Assembly (NCBI GenBank): GCA_905182495.1
Contig: CAJJBU010000027.1
Coordinates: forward strand, 1-38,512
Source: Flavobacteriales bacterium UBA952
GTDB lineage: Bacteria; Bacteroidota; Bacteroidia; Flavobacteriales_D; Crocinitomicaceae
Length of the DNA: 38,512 nt
Direction of reading: 5' to 3'
A program made the position numbers and the translations under genes. The first letter of the stretch is position 1; each line of letters begins with the position of its first letter. The notes beneath the pieces are model-generated. The model saw only the letters and a list, made by a program, of their open reading frames with translations. It was not told where the DNA came from and ran no database searches. Below are positions 26,510 to 35,096 of this stretch, piece after piece.

Positions 26510-27106
26510 TTAAAAATCAGTAACAAGATTATGCTTATCAATCATTTTCCGAATGTTTATTAGCGCATATCTCATTCTGCCTAAAGCCGTATTAATGCTA
26601 ATGTCTTTGTTTTCAGCAATTTCTTTAAATGACATATCATTAAAGATTCTTAGCCTAATAATTTCTCTCTGTACTTCAGGGAGGTAATCAATTAATTTCA
26701 CCATTTGATCTTGAAGCTCATCCTGAATCGTTTGTTCAATATAATTCTTTTCGCCAGAGTCTATTTTATGAAAGATAGAATAAGAAGGATCAAAAGAGCT
26801 AGATTCAGAAATCGTGCGCATTTTGTTTTGACGCCTAAAATGGTCAATCACTAAATTATGAGCAATACGCATTGCCCATGGCAGAAACTTACCTTCTTCA
26901 TTATAATTACCAAGACGAATCGTATTTACAACCTTTACAAAGGTATCTTGGAATACATCATTAGCTAAATCGGAGTCCTTTAATTTGGACAAAATATAGC
27001 GGTAAATTCGCTCTTTATGACGCATCAATAGCGTTTCAAAAGCTTTTTCATTACCGTTTTTATAGAATACGATTAAATCACTATCACCTACATTAGAGAG
27101 AACCAT
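26510..27106 (-). CDS. ECF RNA polymerase sigma factor (SigW/RpoE type)
   Basis: A 198-residue group-4 sigma factor. Region 2 is visible as LLMRHKERIYRYILSKLKDS followed by DLANDVFQDTFVKVV and EGKFLPWAMRIAHNLVIDHF; region 4 as LIDYLPEVQREIIRLRIFND, then MSFKEIAENKDISINTALGR (helix-turn-helix). No anti-sigma factor gene lies beside it; the gene starts a separate transcript upstream of ffh and diverges from the CPBP gene. Similar free-standing ECF factors are near-universal in Bacteroidota and often annotated SigW-like; the regulon cannot be read from this sequence. Confidence 0.9.
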   Translation of the reverse strand: MVLSNVGDSDLIVFYKNGNEKAFETLLMRHKERIYRYILSKLKDSDLANDVFQDTFVKVVNTIRLGNYNEEGKFLPWAMRIAHNLVIDHFRRQNKMRTISESSSFDPSYSIFHKIDSGEKNYIEQTIQDELQDQMVKLIDYLPEVQREIIRLRIFNDMSFKEIAENKDISINTALGRMRYALINIRKMIDKHNLVTDF

Positions 27107-27236
27107 TACTTACGTTTTTGTTGTTTTACAACTATTAAAAGTAAATTTGGGCTATAGGCAGTTATTTTATTGAATTGAGTACTAAATTAGAACGAAAAAA
27201 GAACTCTACCAAATTTTTATTGGATTTAGAAATATC

Positions 27237-27782
27237 ATGAAAAAACAAATGCTCGTATTTGGGTGGGTTACACTACTCCTTTTTCCTATCCCCGGATTTC
27301 TTTTACAGTTCTTCTTTAATGACATCACTTGGATTGAGTTTTTCGATATCGAAAGATATTCTATAATAACTCTTTTCTTTGGCTTAGAACTCGGCGTCGT
27401 TTATGGATTTATTGCTTACTTTTTTATGAAGGCGCCTTTTTTTGAAAGAATCCCTAATCGGATTGATCTTTCTATACGAAAAATGAATTTTAGCATCCTG
27501 GACGGTGTTTTTCTTTCGCTATGCGCTGGAGTCGGAGAAGAATTATTATTTCGAGCAGGGATTCAATCATTTCTCGGCCCTTTCATCACCTCAATACTGT
27601 TTGTAGCATTGCATGGGTATCTTAACCCATTCAATTTAAAATTCTCGGTATATGGACTTATCGTCCTCCCTTTTATCTTTTTGATTTCTTATGGGTTCGA
27701 TACATTTGGTCTCCTATTTTGTGTGGCAGCTCATTTTTCTTATGATGCAATTTTATTCACATTCATGATAAAAGAAGATTGA
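27237..27782 (+). CDS. CPBP-family intramembrane glutamic protease
   Basis: A 181-residue protein with several membrane segments (MLVFGWVTLLLFPIPGFLLQ and others). The CPBP/Abi motifs are present: GVGEELLFRAGIQSFLG (EExxxR) and a downstream His in HGYLNPFNL and HFSYDAILF. Family members act as intramembrane proteases or CAAX-type prenyl endopeptidases, and some confer bacteriocin immunity; substrate unknown. It is somewhat short but has all three motifs. Divergent from the ECF sigma factor; the PAP2 gene follows 30 bp later with its own -7 element. Confidence 0.83.
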   Translation: MKKQMLVFGWVTLLLFPIPGFLLQFFFNDITWIEFFDIERYSIITLFFGLELGVVYGFIAYFFMKAPFFERIPNRIDLSIRKMNFSILDGVFLSLCAGVGEELLFRAGIQSFLGPFITSILFVALHGYLNPFNLKFSVYGLIVLPFIFLISYGFDTFGLLFCVAAHFSYDAILFTFMIKED

Positions 27783-27788
27783 TGTGCT

Positions 27789-27796
27789 TACCTTTG
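27789..27796 (+). promoter_or_regulatory. Possible -7 element before the PAP2 gene
   Basis: TACCTTTG matches TAnnTTTG exactly, 16 bp before the GTG start of the PAP2 gene. There is no TTTG at the 19-bp spacing, and the two genes are close enough to be one operon, so this may be chance. Confidence 0.28.
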
Positions 27797-27812
27797 TCTT
27801 CAAATTAATTAA

Positions 27813-28439
27813 GTGAATTTCCTCTATTTAAATGCTGTTAGACTTTTTTGGTTCGGTGGAGCGCTGATCATCCTGCTACAAGACAAATTAGTCTTTCACA
27901 AAAAAATCAATGACCTAGGAACTTCATTTCTAGATATAGTCATGAGAAACCTTACCCACGCTGGAGATGGTCTTTTTGCTTGTTTAATCGTACTTGCTTT
28001 TTTATTTATCAGAATAAAGACTGGACTTCTATTACTTCTTTCTTTTATTAGTACTGCTGTTGTTGTACAATTGCTAAAGCACACCCTTTTTGATTCGATG
28101 AAGCGACCCATTGTGTTTTTTCAAAATGACCCTAGTTTCAGAACCATTGAGGCATTTACTTACCATACCTCAAATTCATTTCCCTCTGGGCATTCCGCTA
28201 GTATATTTGCCCTCTGTACCGTTATTGCTTACCAATACCGACAAAATCTATTGATTCAAATTTGCTTGGTAATAATAGCCGCCACGGTGGCTTTCACGAG
28301 GGTTTATTTAAGTCAGCATTTTCTTCAAGATATTGTTGCTGGATCATTAATTGGAACATTGATCTCACATGTGATTTGTGTTTTTTATGGTTCTAAGTTT
28401 TTAGCACTAGACCGACCTTTAAGAATAAAAAAACAATGA
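27813..28439 (+). CDS. PAP2-family phosphatase (membrane)
   Basis: A 208-residue integral membrane phosphatase, with about five membrane segments. The three PAP2 motifs are visible: the KRPIVFF region (motif 1, K-x6-RP-like), SFPSGHSASIFA (motif 2), and RVYLSQHFLQDIVAGSLIG (motif 3, R-x5-H-x3-D). It dephosphorylates lipid phosphates such as undecaprenyl pyrophosphate, phosphatidic acid or lipid A phosphates; which one is not clear. The start is GTG 27813, giving VNFLYLNAVRLFWF. It may be cotranscribed with the CPBP gene. Confidence 0.88.
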   Translation: MNFLYLNAVRLFWFGGALIILLQDKLVFHKKINDLGTSFLDIVMRNLTHAGDGLFACLIVLAFLFIRIKTGLLLLLSFISTAVVVQLLKHTLFDSMKRPIVFFQNDPSFRTIEAFTYHTSNSFPSGHSASIFALCTVIAYQYRQNLLIQICLVIIAATVAFTRVYLSQHFLQDIVAGSLIGTLISHVICVFYGSKFLALDRPLRIKKQ

Positions 28440-28822
28440 GATTCATACGCCTTATATTTATTTAGATATTTTTATTAATTCTTTTCATTCCATGTCTTGA
28501 TCTGACATTAGTCAAATACTAGGTAATTATGACTATTTCACTGAATAGACTTGTAATTTCAAGTACTATGCCCCCAAGAGTTCCAGAGTTTACCCATGAA
28601 GGGTATCGGCAATTTCGCAAAACAATTTTGGACTCTAACACTTTGATTTGCTATTGGGTATAAATCTTTTTTCTACCTTTCCAACATTAAAAAAGCAGCT
28701 GGTTTTGTCACGCTAAAATCAACCAAATGAGAAGGTGGTTTTTCTTTTTTTAAGAAAGACCAAAATGATTGAAAAAAATGATTGAAAAATAAGATATTAA
28801 TTAACTTAGCATAAAAAATATA
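28440..28822 (+). other. Intergenic leader region before the aminotransferase
   Basis: 383 bp with no recognised gene. A 44-codon frame at 28529-28663 (MTISLNRLVISSTMPPRVP onwards) has an ATG and stop but no known match and no clear ribosome-binding site. Near the 3' end, TGGTT (28700-28704), AACCA (28721-28725) and TGGTT (28736-28740) could pair in two exclusive ways; the second hairpin is followed by a T-rich run (28741-28750), resembling a terminator or attenuator. No known riboswitch was recognised. A weak promoter candidate sits at 28782-28809 (TTG, 17 bp, TAACTTAG). Confidence 0.35.
28721..28750 (+). terminator. Possible intrinsic terminator
   Basis: A short stem (AACCA at 28721-28725 with TGGTT at 28736-28740, 10-base loop) followed directly by TTTCTTTTTT. 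The stem is only five pairs, so it is weak. It could end the PAP2 transcript or act as an attenuator. Confidence 0.3.
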
Positions 28823-30073
28823 ATGCCAGATATCTCTCAAAAGGCAATACATATGCCGGAATCACCAATACGTAAATTGGTGCCCTATGCTGACATCGCT
28901 AGAAGTAAAGGTAGAACCGTTTACCATTTGAATATTGGACAGCCAGACATTGAATCTCCGATAGCAGCCATAAATGCTATTAAAAACATGGATTTAAAAG
29001 TCATAGAGTACAGTCATTCTGCCGGTTTTGAAAGCTATAGAAACAAACTTGCCACCTATTATAGCTCAAATCAGATCGATGTCTCAGGAGAAGACATATT
29101 GATTACAACAGGTGGCTCTGAGGCGTTGTTGTTTGGGTTAATGACGACTTGTAATTCAGATGATGAAATTATTATTCCAGAGCCTTTTTACGCCAACTAT
29201 AATGGATTCGCTATGAGCGCTGGGGTAAATGTAGTACCGGTCACATCAACTATTGAAGAAGGGTTCTCCCTACCCCCAATTTCAGAAATAGAAAATAAAA
29301 TAACGAAGAAAACCAAAGCTATTGTAATCTGTAATCCTGGCAACCCTACGGGCTATGTCTATTCAGAAGAAGAGCTGATGAAGTTGCGAGACCTTGTCCT
29401 AAAACACAACCTCTTTTTGATTGCCGATGAAGTATACAGAGAGTTTTGTTATGATGGTGCAAAACCTATGTCCGTGATGCAGTTGGATGGACTTGAGCAA
29501 AATGTTTTGATGATTGATTCAGTATCTAAACGTTATTCTATGTGCGGAGCGAGGATTGGTGCACTTGTCTCGAAAAACAAAGCCGTAATAGCTGCAGCGT
29601 TAAAATTTGGGCAAGCACGATTATCACCACCTACAATAGACCAAATTGCATGTGAAGCGGCATTAGATACCCCACAATCCTATTTTGATGGGGTACAAAC
29701 TGAATATGTTGAAAGGCGAAACATAATGGTCAATGGATTGAATAGTATACCTGGTGTCTTTTGTCCTATGCCTAAAGGTGCATTTTACTGTGTGGCAAAA
29801 TTCCCGGTAGATAATGCTGAGAAATTTTGCCAATGGCTACTCGAAGAGTATAGTTTTGAGGGACAGACTGTCATGATGGCACCGGCCAATGGGTTTTACT
29901 CCAGTAAACACCTCGGCCTTCAGGAGGCTCGAATTGCCTACGTATTGAAGAAAAAGAGCTTACTGAAATCACTTGTCGTAATAAGAAATGCATTGAAAGT
30001 ATACCCTGGGATCACAGATATAGAAGAAAACAAGAATCTTTCGAAAGAAAAACCGCAACATGACCAACATTGA
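28823..30073 (+). CDS. PLP-dependent aminotransferase (class I/II)
   Basis: A 416-residue fold-type-I aminotransferase, aspartate-aminotransferase-like. Seen: HLNIGQPDIESP near 35, TTGGSEALLFGL near 95, CNPGNPTGYVYSEEEL near 169, ADEVYREFCYDG near 201, and the PLP lysine in SVSKRYSMCGARIGALV (about Lys236). Length is usual. It probably transaminates aspartate, tyrosine or branched amino acids; the sequence alone does not say which. The DUF1801 gene overlaps its 3' end by 14 bp, so they share a transcript. Confidence 0.88.
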   Translation: MPDISQKAIHMPESPIRKLVPYADIARSKGRTVYHLNIGQPDIESPIAAINAIKNMDLKVIEYSHSAGFESYRNKLATYYSSNQIDVSGEDILITTGGSEALLFGLMTTCNSDDEIIIPEPFYANYNGFAMSAGVNVVPVTSTIEEGFSLPPISEIENKITKKTKAIVICNPGNPTGYVYSEEELMKLRDLVLKHNLFLIADEVYREFCYDGAKPMSVMQLDGLEQNVLMIDSVSKRYSMCGARIGALVSKNKAVIAAALKFGQARLSPPTIDQIACEAALDTPQSYFDGVQTEYVERRNIMVNGLNSIPGVFCPMPKGAFYCVAKFPVDNAEKFCQWLLEEYSFEGQTVMMAPANGFYSSKHLGLQEARIAYVLKKKSLLKSLVVIRNALKVYPGITDIEENKNLSKEKPQHDQH

Positions 30074-30512
30074 AGTCGCTACCTATTTAAAATCAATCCC
30101 CCAGGAGAGGCAAGCAGCTTTCAATAAATTGAGAGATCTTATTCTTTTAAATATTCCAATAGAATTTAGTGAATGTATGCAATACGGTATGATTGGCTAC
30201 GTAGTGCCGCATTCAATTTATCCTAATGGCTACCACGTAAACCCTAAACTCCCTTTACCATTTATCAATATCGCAAACCAAAAAAACTTCATTTCCCTTT
30301 ATCATATGGGAATCTATGCACATCCAGAATTACTAAATTGGTTTATTCAAGAATACCCCAAATACTCCAAGAGGAAATTAGACATGGGTAAATCATGTAT
30401 TCGATTCAATAAAATCGACGACATTCCATTTGAACTCATTAAGGATCTTATCAAGAAAATGAGTTACAAAGAATGGGTCAACATCTATGAATCACAAATA
30501 AAACGAAAGTGA
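30060..30512 (+). CDS. DUF1801 (YdhG-like) family protein
   Basis: A 150-residue protein of the DUF1801/YdhG fold. Conserved segments: IPQERQAAFNKLRDLILLNI, SECMQYGMIGYVVPHSIYPN and the strand FINIANQKNFISLYHMGIYA with the helix ELIKDLIKKM. Proteins of this fold resemble iron-sulfur frataxin-like domains, but the function is unknown. Starts inside the aminotransferase gene (14-bp overlap), so translation is probably coupled. Confidence 0.82.
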   Translation: MTNIEVATYLKSIPQERQAAFNKLRDLILLNIPIEFSECMQYGMIGYVVPHSIYPNGYHVNPKLPLPFINIANQKNFISLYHMGIYAHPELLNWFIQEYPKYSKRKLDMGKSCIRFNKIDDIPFELIKDLIKKMSYKEWVNIYESQIKRK

Positions 30513-30549
30513 TGTGTGAGCCAATATTGAAATTAATAACTTTAAATCA

Positions 30550-31932
30550 ATGAATTTTGTCATTGTTGATGTTGAAACTACAGGAGGAAGTCCAAAGAAC
30601 TCAAAAATAACTGAGATTGCGATGTACAAGTATGACGGTATTCAAATAATTGATGAATACAGCTCTCTTGTTGACCCAGAGATCGAAATCCCTGCATTTA
30701 TAGTACGGCTTACGGGCATCACAAATGACCACGTAAAAAATGCGCCTAAATTTTATGAAATAGCAAAGACTATTATTGAGTTTTGTGAGGACACTATTTT
30801 TGTTGCCCATAATGCCTCATTTGATTATGGTATGTTTCGTTCTGAATTCAAAACTTTAGGTTATGATTTCAGAAAACCCCATTTATGCACAGTACAAGCC
30901 GCTCGGCAAATTATTCCTGGGCATGATTCGTATAGCTTAGGAAAACTTAGCAGGGCTATTGGTATTGAAATAAAAAATAGACATCGTGCTGGTGGTGATG
31001 CTTTCGCGACAACGAAACTATTTGACATCCTACATCAAAAAAATAAAAAACAGCTCCACTCTTTAATTAAAGAGGAGTTAAATCCAAAAAACATTCACCC
31101 TAATCTTGATATGGATACAATCGATGAGCTACCGGCCAAAGCTGGTGTTTATTTATTTTACAACGAATTCAGTCAGATTATTTATATTGGTAAAAGTGTA
31201 TCCATAAAAAATCGCGTCTTGCAACACTTGAGGAATAAAAACTCTAGTAAAGGAATTAGAATGGGCGAAGAGATCGCCCGAATTGAGTATCAATTAACAG
31301 GCTCAGAACTAATAGCTTTACTCTTAGAATCTGAACTCATCAAAAAACATCAACCAAAATTCAATAGAAAACTAAGAAAAAGTAGGTTTCCATACGGCCT
31401 ATTTGATTTAGAGAACAAGGATGGATATATAGAACTTGCTATTGAATCAATTGAAAAAACGGAAGCCAATCCTCTATTGCATTTTACGAGTAAAAAAGAA
31501 GGACTTGATTATTTAATGAGTTTAGTATCTCAAAACAATCTATGTCAAAAACTTTGCGGGCTATATGACAGCAGTACAAGTTGCTTTCAATATGACTTGA
31601 AGGAATGCAATGGTGCGTGCATTGGCAAAGAAGTTAGTAAACAATATAATAAGCGTATACAAGATTTTATTGATGGATTGTTATATGATTATTCTTCATT
31701 TTTAATCCTAGAGAAAGGGCGAAATCGAAATGAAAAGAGTGCGGTTTTAATTGAAAATGGAAGATTTAAAGGATATGGCTATATTCCATACACCGTCCTG
31801 AAGCAGGATGTAACAAGTTGGCTAGAGTATATCAAACCTTACACGGAAGATCGAGACAATAGGTCAATCATCAACGGCTTCCTCAGGAAAAATGAAAAGT
31901 ATAAACGCATAGAACTTATCAATAAAACATAA
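30550..31932 (+). CDS. DnaQ-like exonuclease fused to a GIY-YIG nuclease domain
   Basis: A 460-residue two-nuclease fusion. Residues 1-165 are a DEDDh exonuclease like the DNA polymerase III epsilon subunit: Asp7 and Glu9 in VDVETTGG, VAHNASFDYGMF, and HRAGGDAFATTKLF (His/Asp). Residues about 196-275 are a GIY-YIG domain with AGVYLFYNEFSQIIYIGKSV and SIKNRVLQHLRNKNSS, as in UvrC and Cho. The remaining C-terminus includes LKECNGACIGKE, a Cys-bearing segment also seen in Cho-like proteins. Such fusions occur widely in Bacteroidota and are thought to act in DNA repair. One base separates it from the following MBL gene. Confidence 0.88.
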   Translation: MNFVIVDVETTGGSPKNSKITEIAMYKYDGIQIIDEYSSLVDPEIEIPAFIVRLTGITNDHVKNAPKFYEIAKTIIEFCEDTIFVAHNASFDYGMFRSEFKTLGYDFRKPHLCTVQAARQIIPGHDSYSLGKLSRAIGIEIKNRHRAGGDAFATTKLFDILHQKNKKQLHSLIKEELNPKNIHPNLDMDTIDELPAKAGVYLFYNEFSQIIYIGKSVSIKNRVLQHLRNKNSSKGIRMGEEIARIEYQLTGSELIALLLESELIKKHQPKFNRKLRKSRFPYGLFDLENKDGYIELAIESIEKTEANPLLHFTSKKEGLDYLMSLVSQNNLCQKLCGLYDSSTSCFQYDLKECNGACIGKEVSKQYNKRIQDFIDGLLYDYSSFLILEKGRNRNEKSAVLIENGRFKGYGYIPYTVLKQDVTSWLEYIKPYTEDRDNRSIINGFLRKNEKYKRIELINKT

Positions 31933-31933
31933 C

Positions 31934-32710
31934 ATGAAAGGAGTATGTACCATATTAGGATCAGGAACATCGCAAGGAATCCCTGTGATCGCATGTGAAT
32001 GCCATGTGTGTATTTCCCAAGATGAAAAAGACGATAGAACGAGATCCTCAATCATGTTGCATTTAAATGGAGAAAACCATGTAATTGATTCAGGACCTGA
32101 TTTTCGTTTGCAAATGCTTAGAGAGAAGGTTAAAACATTGAAGTCCATCATTTTTACACACGAGCACAAAGACCATGTAGCGGGCTTAGATGACGTCAGG
32201 GCATTCAACTTCAAGGAAAAGAGAAATATGAACGTCTACGCGTCCACTCGAGTGCAAGAAGCGCTTCGCCGTGAGTATCAGTATATTTTTGCAGAAAACA
32301 CCTATCCAGGTATCCCGCGATTAAACCTAACCACAATTGGTAGTCAAGCATTTCAAATTGAACAAAATGCACAATTAATACCAATAGAAGTCATGCACCA
32401 CAAGCTACCAGTTCTTGGTTTTAGATTAGGTGAACTCACCTATATTACTGATGCAAAAACAATCTCTGAAAAAGAACGCAGTAAGGTTAAAGGAAGTAAA
32501 ATACTCATCGTTAATGCGCTAAGAAAGGAATCTCACTTGTCTCATTTCAATCTTGAAGAAGCACTAGCTTTTATCAAAGAAATAGGCCCGGACAAAGCCT
32601 ATTTAACCCATATTTCTCATCTATTTGATTGTGATGAAGCTATTAATGAACAACTTCCAGCAAATGTTTTTACTGCTTTTGATGGACTGCAGATAGAATT
32701 CACATACTAA
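31934..32710 (+). CDS. PhnP-like MBL-fold metallohydrolase
   Basis: A 258-residue metallo-beta-lactamase-fold enzyme. The metal motif HEHKDH (76-81) and the later H residues (MHHKLPVLGFRLG and LTHISH) are visible, as are the beginnings GSGTSQGIPVIACECHVCIS, typical of PhnP/lipoate-associated MBL hydrolases. PhnP hydrolyses cyclic phosphates; similar proteins are phosphodiesterases of unclear substrate. Starts one base after the exonuclease/GIY-YIG stop, so the two are in one operon. The product is cytosolic (no signal peptide). Confidence 0.87.
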   Translation: MKGVCTILGSGTSQGIPVIACECHVCISQDEKDDRTRSSIMLHLNGENHVIDSGPDFRLQMLREKVKTLKSIIFTHEHKDHVAGLDDVRAFNFKEKRNMNVYASTRVQEALRREYQYIFAENTYPGIPRLNLTTIGSQAFQIEQNAQLIPIEVMHHKLPVLGFRLGELTYITDAKTISEKERSKVKGSKILIVNALRKESHLSHFNLEEALAFIKEIGPDKAYLTHISHLFDCDEAINEQLPANVFTAFDGLQIEFTY

Positions 32711-32778
32711 CATTTCAATGGTGATACTATGCCAATCCCCTATGTTTTAATAAACTAAAAACCTTATATATTCGTATC

Positions 32779-33600
32779 GTGAGTAAAAAGAAGTTTATTG
32801 ATATTGAAAAACTAATAGAAAGCAAAAACCCTAAGTTGCTCCGTTGGCTTCCTAAATTCGTATTGAACTATTTGAAGAGGGTTTTACATGAAAAGGAAAT
32901 GAATGAATTCCTTTTAAAAAATCATGAAAAAAAGAATGAAGCATTCTGTGATGAGGTCATGCGATATCTCAACCTAGAGGTAATTGTGCATGGAATTGAG
33001 AATATCCCTAAAGATGGCCCAGTTATACTTGCTATGAATCATCCTTTAGGTGGGATTGATGGAATTGCCTCAATTGCAGCAATGACAAAGTACAGAAAAG
33101 ATATAAAATTCATTGTAAATGATATCCTCATGAACCTTGACAATTTATCTGAAATGTTTGTTGGCGTGAATAAGCACGGTAAAAACAAAGGCAGTGTTCG
33201 TTCGCAAATTAATTCTGCATTTTCATCAGAAGAAGTACTCTGTATTTTTCCCGCAGGATTGGTGAGTAGAAAAATTGATGGCGAAGTAATAGATCTTGAA
33301 TGGAAAAAAACATTTATGACTTATGCACGGTCTTTGAAAAGAACGGTTATTCCTGTATACATTGATGGTAAACTCTCTCCATTCTTCTATAGACTTCATC
33401 GTTTTAGAACTTTTTTTCGGATCAAGACGAATATTGAGATGCTGTATCTCGCAGACGAAATGTACAAACAACAGAATCAAAAAATCCACTTTTATATCGG
33501 GAAACCAATTGAAGGGGAAACCTTTCATCCAGAATTAAATGACCACAAAGCAGCACAAGAAGTTAAAAAACAGGTTTATTCAATAAAATCAAATTTATAA
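32779..33600 (+). CDS. glsA: PlsC-like O-acyltransferase (glycine-lipid GlsA-like)
   Basis: A 273-residue lysophospholipid acyltransferase-family protein. The PlsC motif I is NHPLGGIDGIA (a HX5D variant) and motif III is IFPAGLVSRK; the N-terminal LPKFVLNYLKRVLHEKEMNE is amphipathic. Paired with the GNAT-fold protein at 33600, it matches the GlsA/GlsB arrangement of Bacteroidota glycine-lipid synthesis, in which an N-acylglycine is made by GlsB and O-acylated by GlsA. The start is a GTG. The stop overlaps the next start by one base (TAATG). Confidence 0.8.
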   Translation: MSKKKFIDIEKLIESKNPKLLRWLPKFVLNYLKRVLHEKEMNEFLLKNHEKKNEAFCDEVMRYLNLEVIVHGIENIPKDGPVILAMNHPLGGIDGIASIAAMTKYRKDIKFIVNDILMNLDNLSEMFVGVNKHGKNKGSVRSQINSAFSSEEVLCIFPAGLVSRKIDGEVIDLEWKKTFMTYARSLKRTVIPVYIDGKLSPFFYRLHRFRTFFRIKTNIEMLYLADEMYKQQNQKIHFYIGKPIEGETFHPELNDHKAAQEVKKQVYSIKSNL

Positions 33601-34511
33601 TGGAACCTATTGCACCCATATCACGAGCAATCCTTAAGAAGGAACTCAACGAAAATCATTTTATTCGTAAGACCAGAAAAGGGGAAAATGAAATCTATTC
33701 ATTGAACCTACAGTCTGCACCTAACGCGTTAAAGGAAATTGGTAGACTCAGAGAAATCACCTTTAGAGCTTCCGGGGGCGGAACAGGTAAAGACTTAGAT
33801 TTGGATCATTTTGATACAGATGAAAACGCTTATCAACAACTCATCGTATGGTCACCAGAAGATGAAGAAATCATAGGCGGCTACAGGTATATAAAATGTA
33901 AAAACGCGCTTAAAAACCCACCTTTGATTGCCTTGTCAACAACCCACTATTTCAGCTTTACTGATCTTTTTATCTCTGACTACCTACCCTACACCATTGA
34001 ATTAGGTAGGAGCTGGGTACAACCTGATTATCAGCCATCTGTGAATCCAAGGAAAGGGCTTTTTGCTCTTGATAATATTTGGGATGGTCTTGGAGCACTG
34101 ATAAAAATGAACCCTGATATTAGCTACTTTTTCGGAAAGGTTACCATGTATCCAAACTACAATACAGATGCACGAAACTTCCTACTCACCTTCATGAATC
34201 GCTTCTTTCCAGATCAAGAGGGACTTCTCTCAGCTCACACCCCTTTAGACTATTCTTCAGATCAAGAACTTTATCTTTCAAAAATTGAAACACTGACCTT
34301 TTCTGAGGCCTACAAAGTTCTTAACAGCTTTGTTCGAGAGAAAAAAGAATTCATACCGCCATTAATTAACATCTACATGAACCTATCACCAACAATGAAA
34401 ACATTTGGTACTGCTGTGAATTCAGACTTTGGAAATGTTGAAGAAACTGCGATTTTAGTTAGAATCAATGATATCTATGAAGACAAAAAACAAAGACATC
34501 TGATTTTTTAA
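33600..34511 (+). CDS. glsB: GNAT-fold N-acyltransferase (glycine-lipid GlsB/OlsB-like)
   Basis: A 303-residue member of the OlsB/hemolysin-like GNAT family that uses acyl-ACP to acylate the amino group of glycine or ornithine. Conserved parts: ALKEIGRLREITFRASGGGT, DLDLDHFDTDENAYQQLIVW, EEIIGGYRYIKCKNA, and ELGRSWVQPDYQPSVNPRKG, followed by the C-terminal helix region with KMNPDISYFFGKVTMYPNYN. Immediately downstream of the PlsC-like gene, with one-base stop/start overlap, forming the expected two-gene unit. Glycine versus ornithine as substrate is inferred from phylum, not the sequence. Convergent overlap of 4 bp with the sigma gene. Confidence 0.82.
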   Translation: MEPIAPISRAILKKELNENHFIRKTRKGENEIYSLNLQSAPNALKEIGRLREITFRASGGGTGKDLDLDHFDTDENAYQQLIVWSPEDEEIIGGYRYIKCKNALKNPPLIALSTTHYFSFTDLFISDYLPYTIELGRSWVQPDYQPSVNPRKGLFALDNIWDGLGALIKMNPDISYFFGKVTMYPNYNTDARNFLLTFMNRFFPDQEGLLSAHTPLDYSSDQELYLSKIETLTFSEAYKVLNSFVREKKEFIPPLINIYMNLSPTMKTFGTAVNSDFGNVEETAILVRINDIYEDKKQRHLIF

Positions 34512-35092
34512 TCTTTGTGATCAAAATAAAGCAAAAGCTCCTCAATGTTTTTAATCCCTGTAAGTTTTAATATTTTGGATTTTAATCTAGATATCTTAAC
34601 ATCTACATGAGCTAAATTTAATTTATGTGAAATATCAACGGAGGATTTACCATAGTAATACTTCATCTTGAGTAATAAGGCATCTTGTTTGGAAAGCAAA
34701 GCCAAAACCTTCAACATTACTGCGTAGGAATCGTTCTTACCTGAAAAGTCAAAAATGACACTCTGTGATTCATTAGATTCAGAATAATGATCCAAATGTT
34801 CTGCTAAAAAACCGTCTTTGTTGTATTTAATCGATTTCTTGGCATTCTTTTTTCGCAACAATGATTTACAGAAATTTGAAACAACGGCTTTTAACCAAGC
34901 TGATGTATTCAGTAAATCAAGGGATTTCTCATAACGCGTCTCAATTAAAATAAAGAGATGAATTAAAAATTCTTGATGCACATCCTCTATATCCTGGCCA
35001 TTTGGAAAATGTTTTCTTATCACGCTAATAAACAAGCTTTCATACCTATTTAAAATTTCATTAAATACAGTATAATGTTGTTTGTTTCTCAT
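34508..35092 (-). CDS. Sigma-70-family (ECF-like) factor
   Basis: About 194 residues from ATG 35092, chosen because it falls 4 bp after the upstream stop; a longer start at 35128 would overlap that gene. Region 2 is recognisable in QDIEDVHQEFLIHLFILIET followed by SAWLKAVVSNFCKSLLRKKN; region 4 in LLSKQDALLLKMKYYYGKSS then VDISHKLNLAHVDVKISRLK (helix-turn-helix). It is divergent in sequence from the ECF factor at 26510. Transcribed after an unknown protein, next to porQ. No anti-sigma gene is adjacent; the 35097 protein is a candidate regulator only by position. Confidence 0.72.
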   Translation of the reverse strand: MRNKQHYTVFNEILNRYESLFISVIRKHFPNGQDIEDVHQEFLIHLFILIETRYEKSLDLLNTSAWLKAVVSNFCKSLLRKKNAKKSIKYNKDGFLAEHLDHYSESNESQSVIFDFSGKNDSYAVMLKVLALLSKQDALLLKMKYYYGKSSVDISHKLNLAHVDVKISRLKSKILKLTGIKNIEELLLYFDHKD

Positions 35093-35096
35093 TAAG

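Noticed and set aside
28529..28663. 44-codon frame in the aminotransferase leader
   Set aside because: No recognisable family or ribosome-binding site; could be random and is only described in the intergenic entry.
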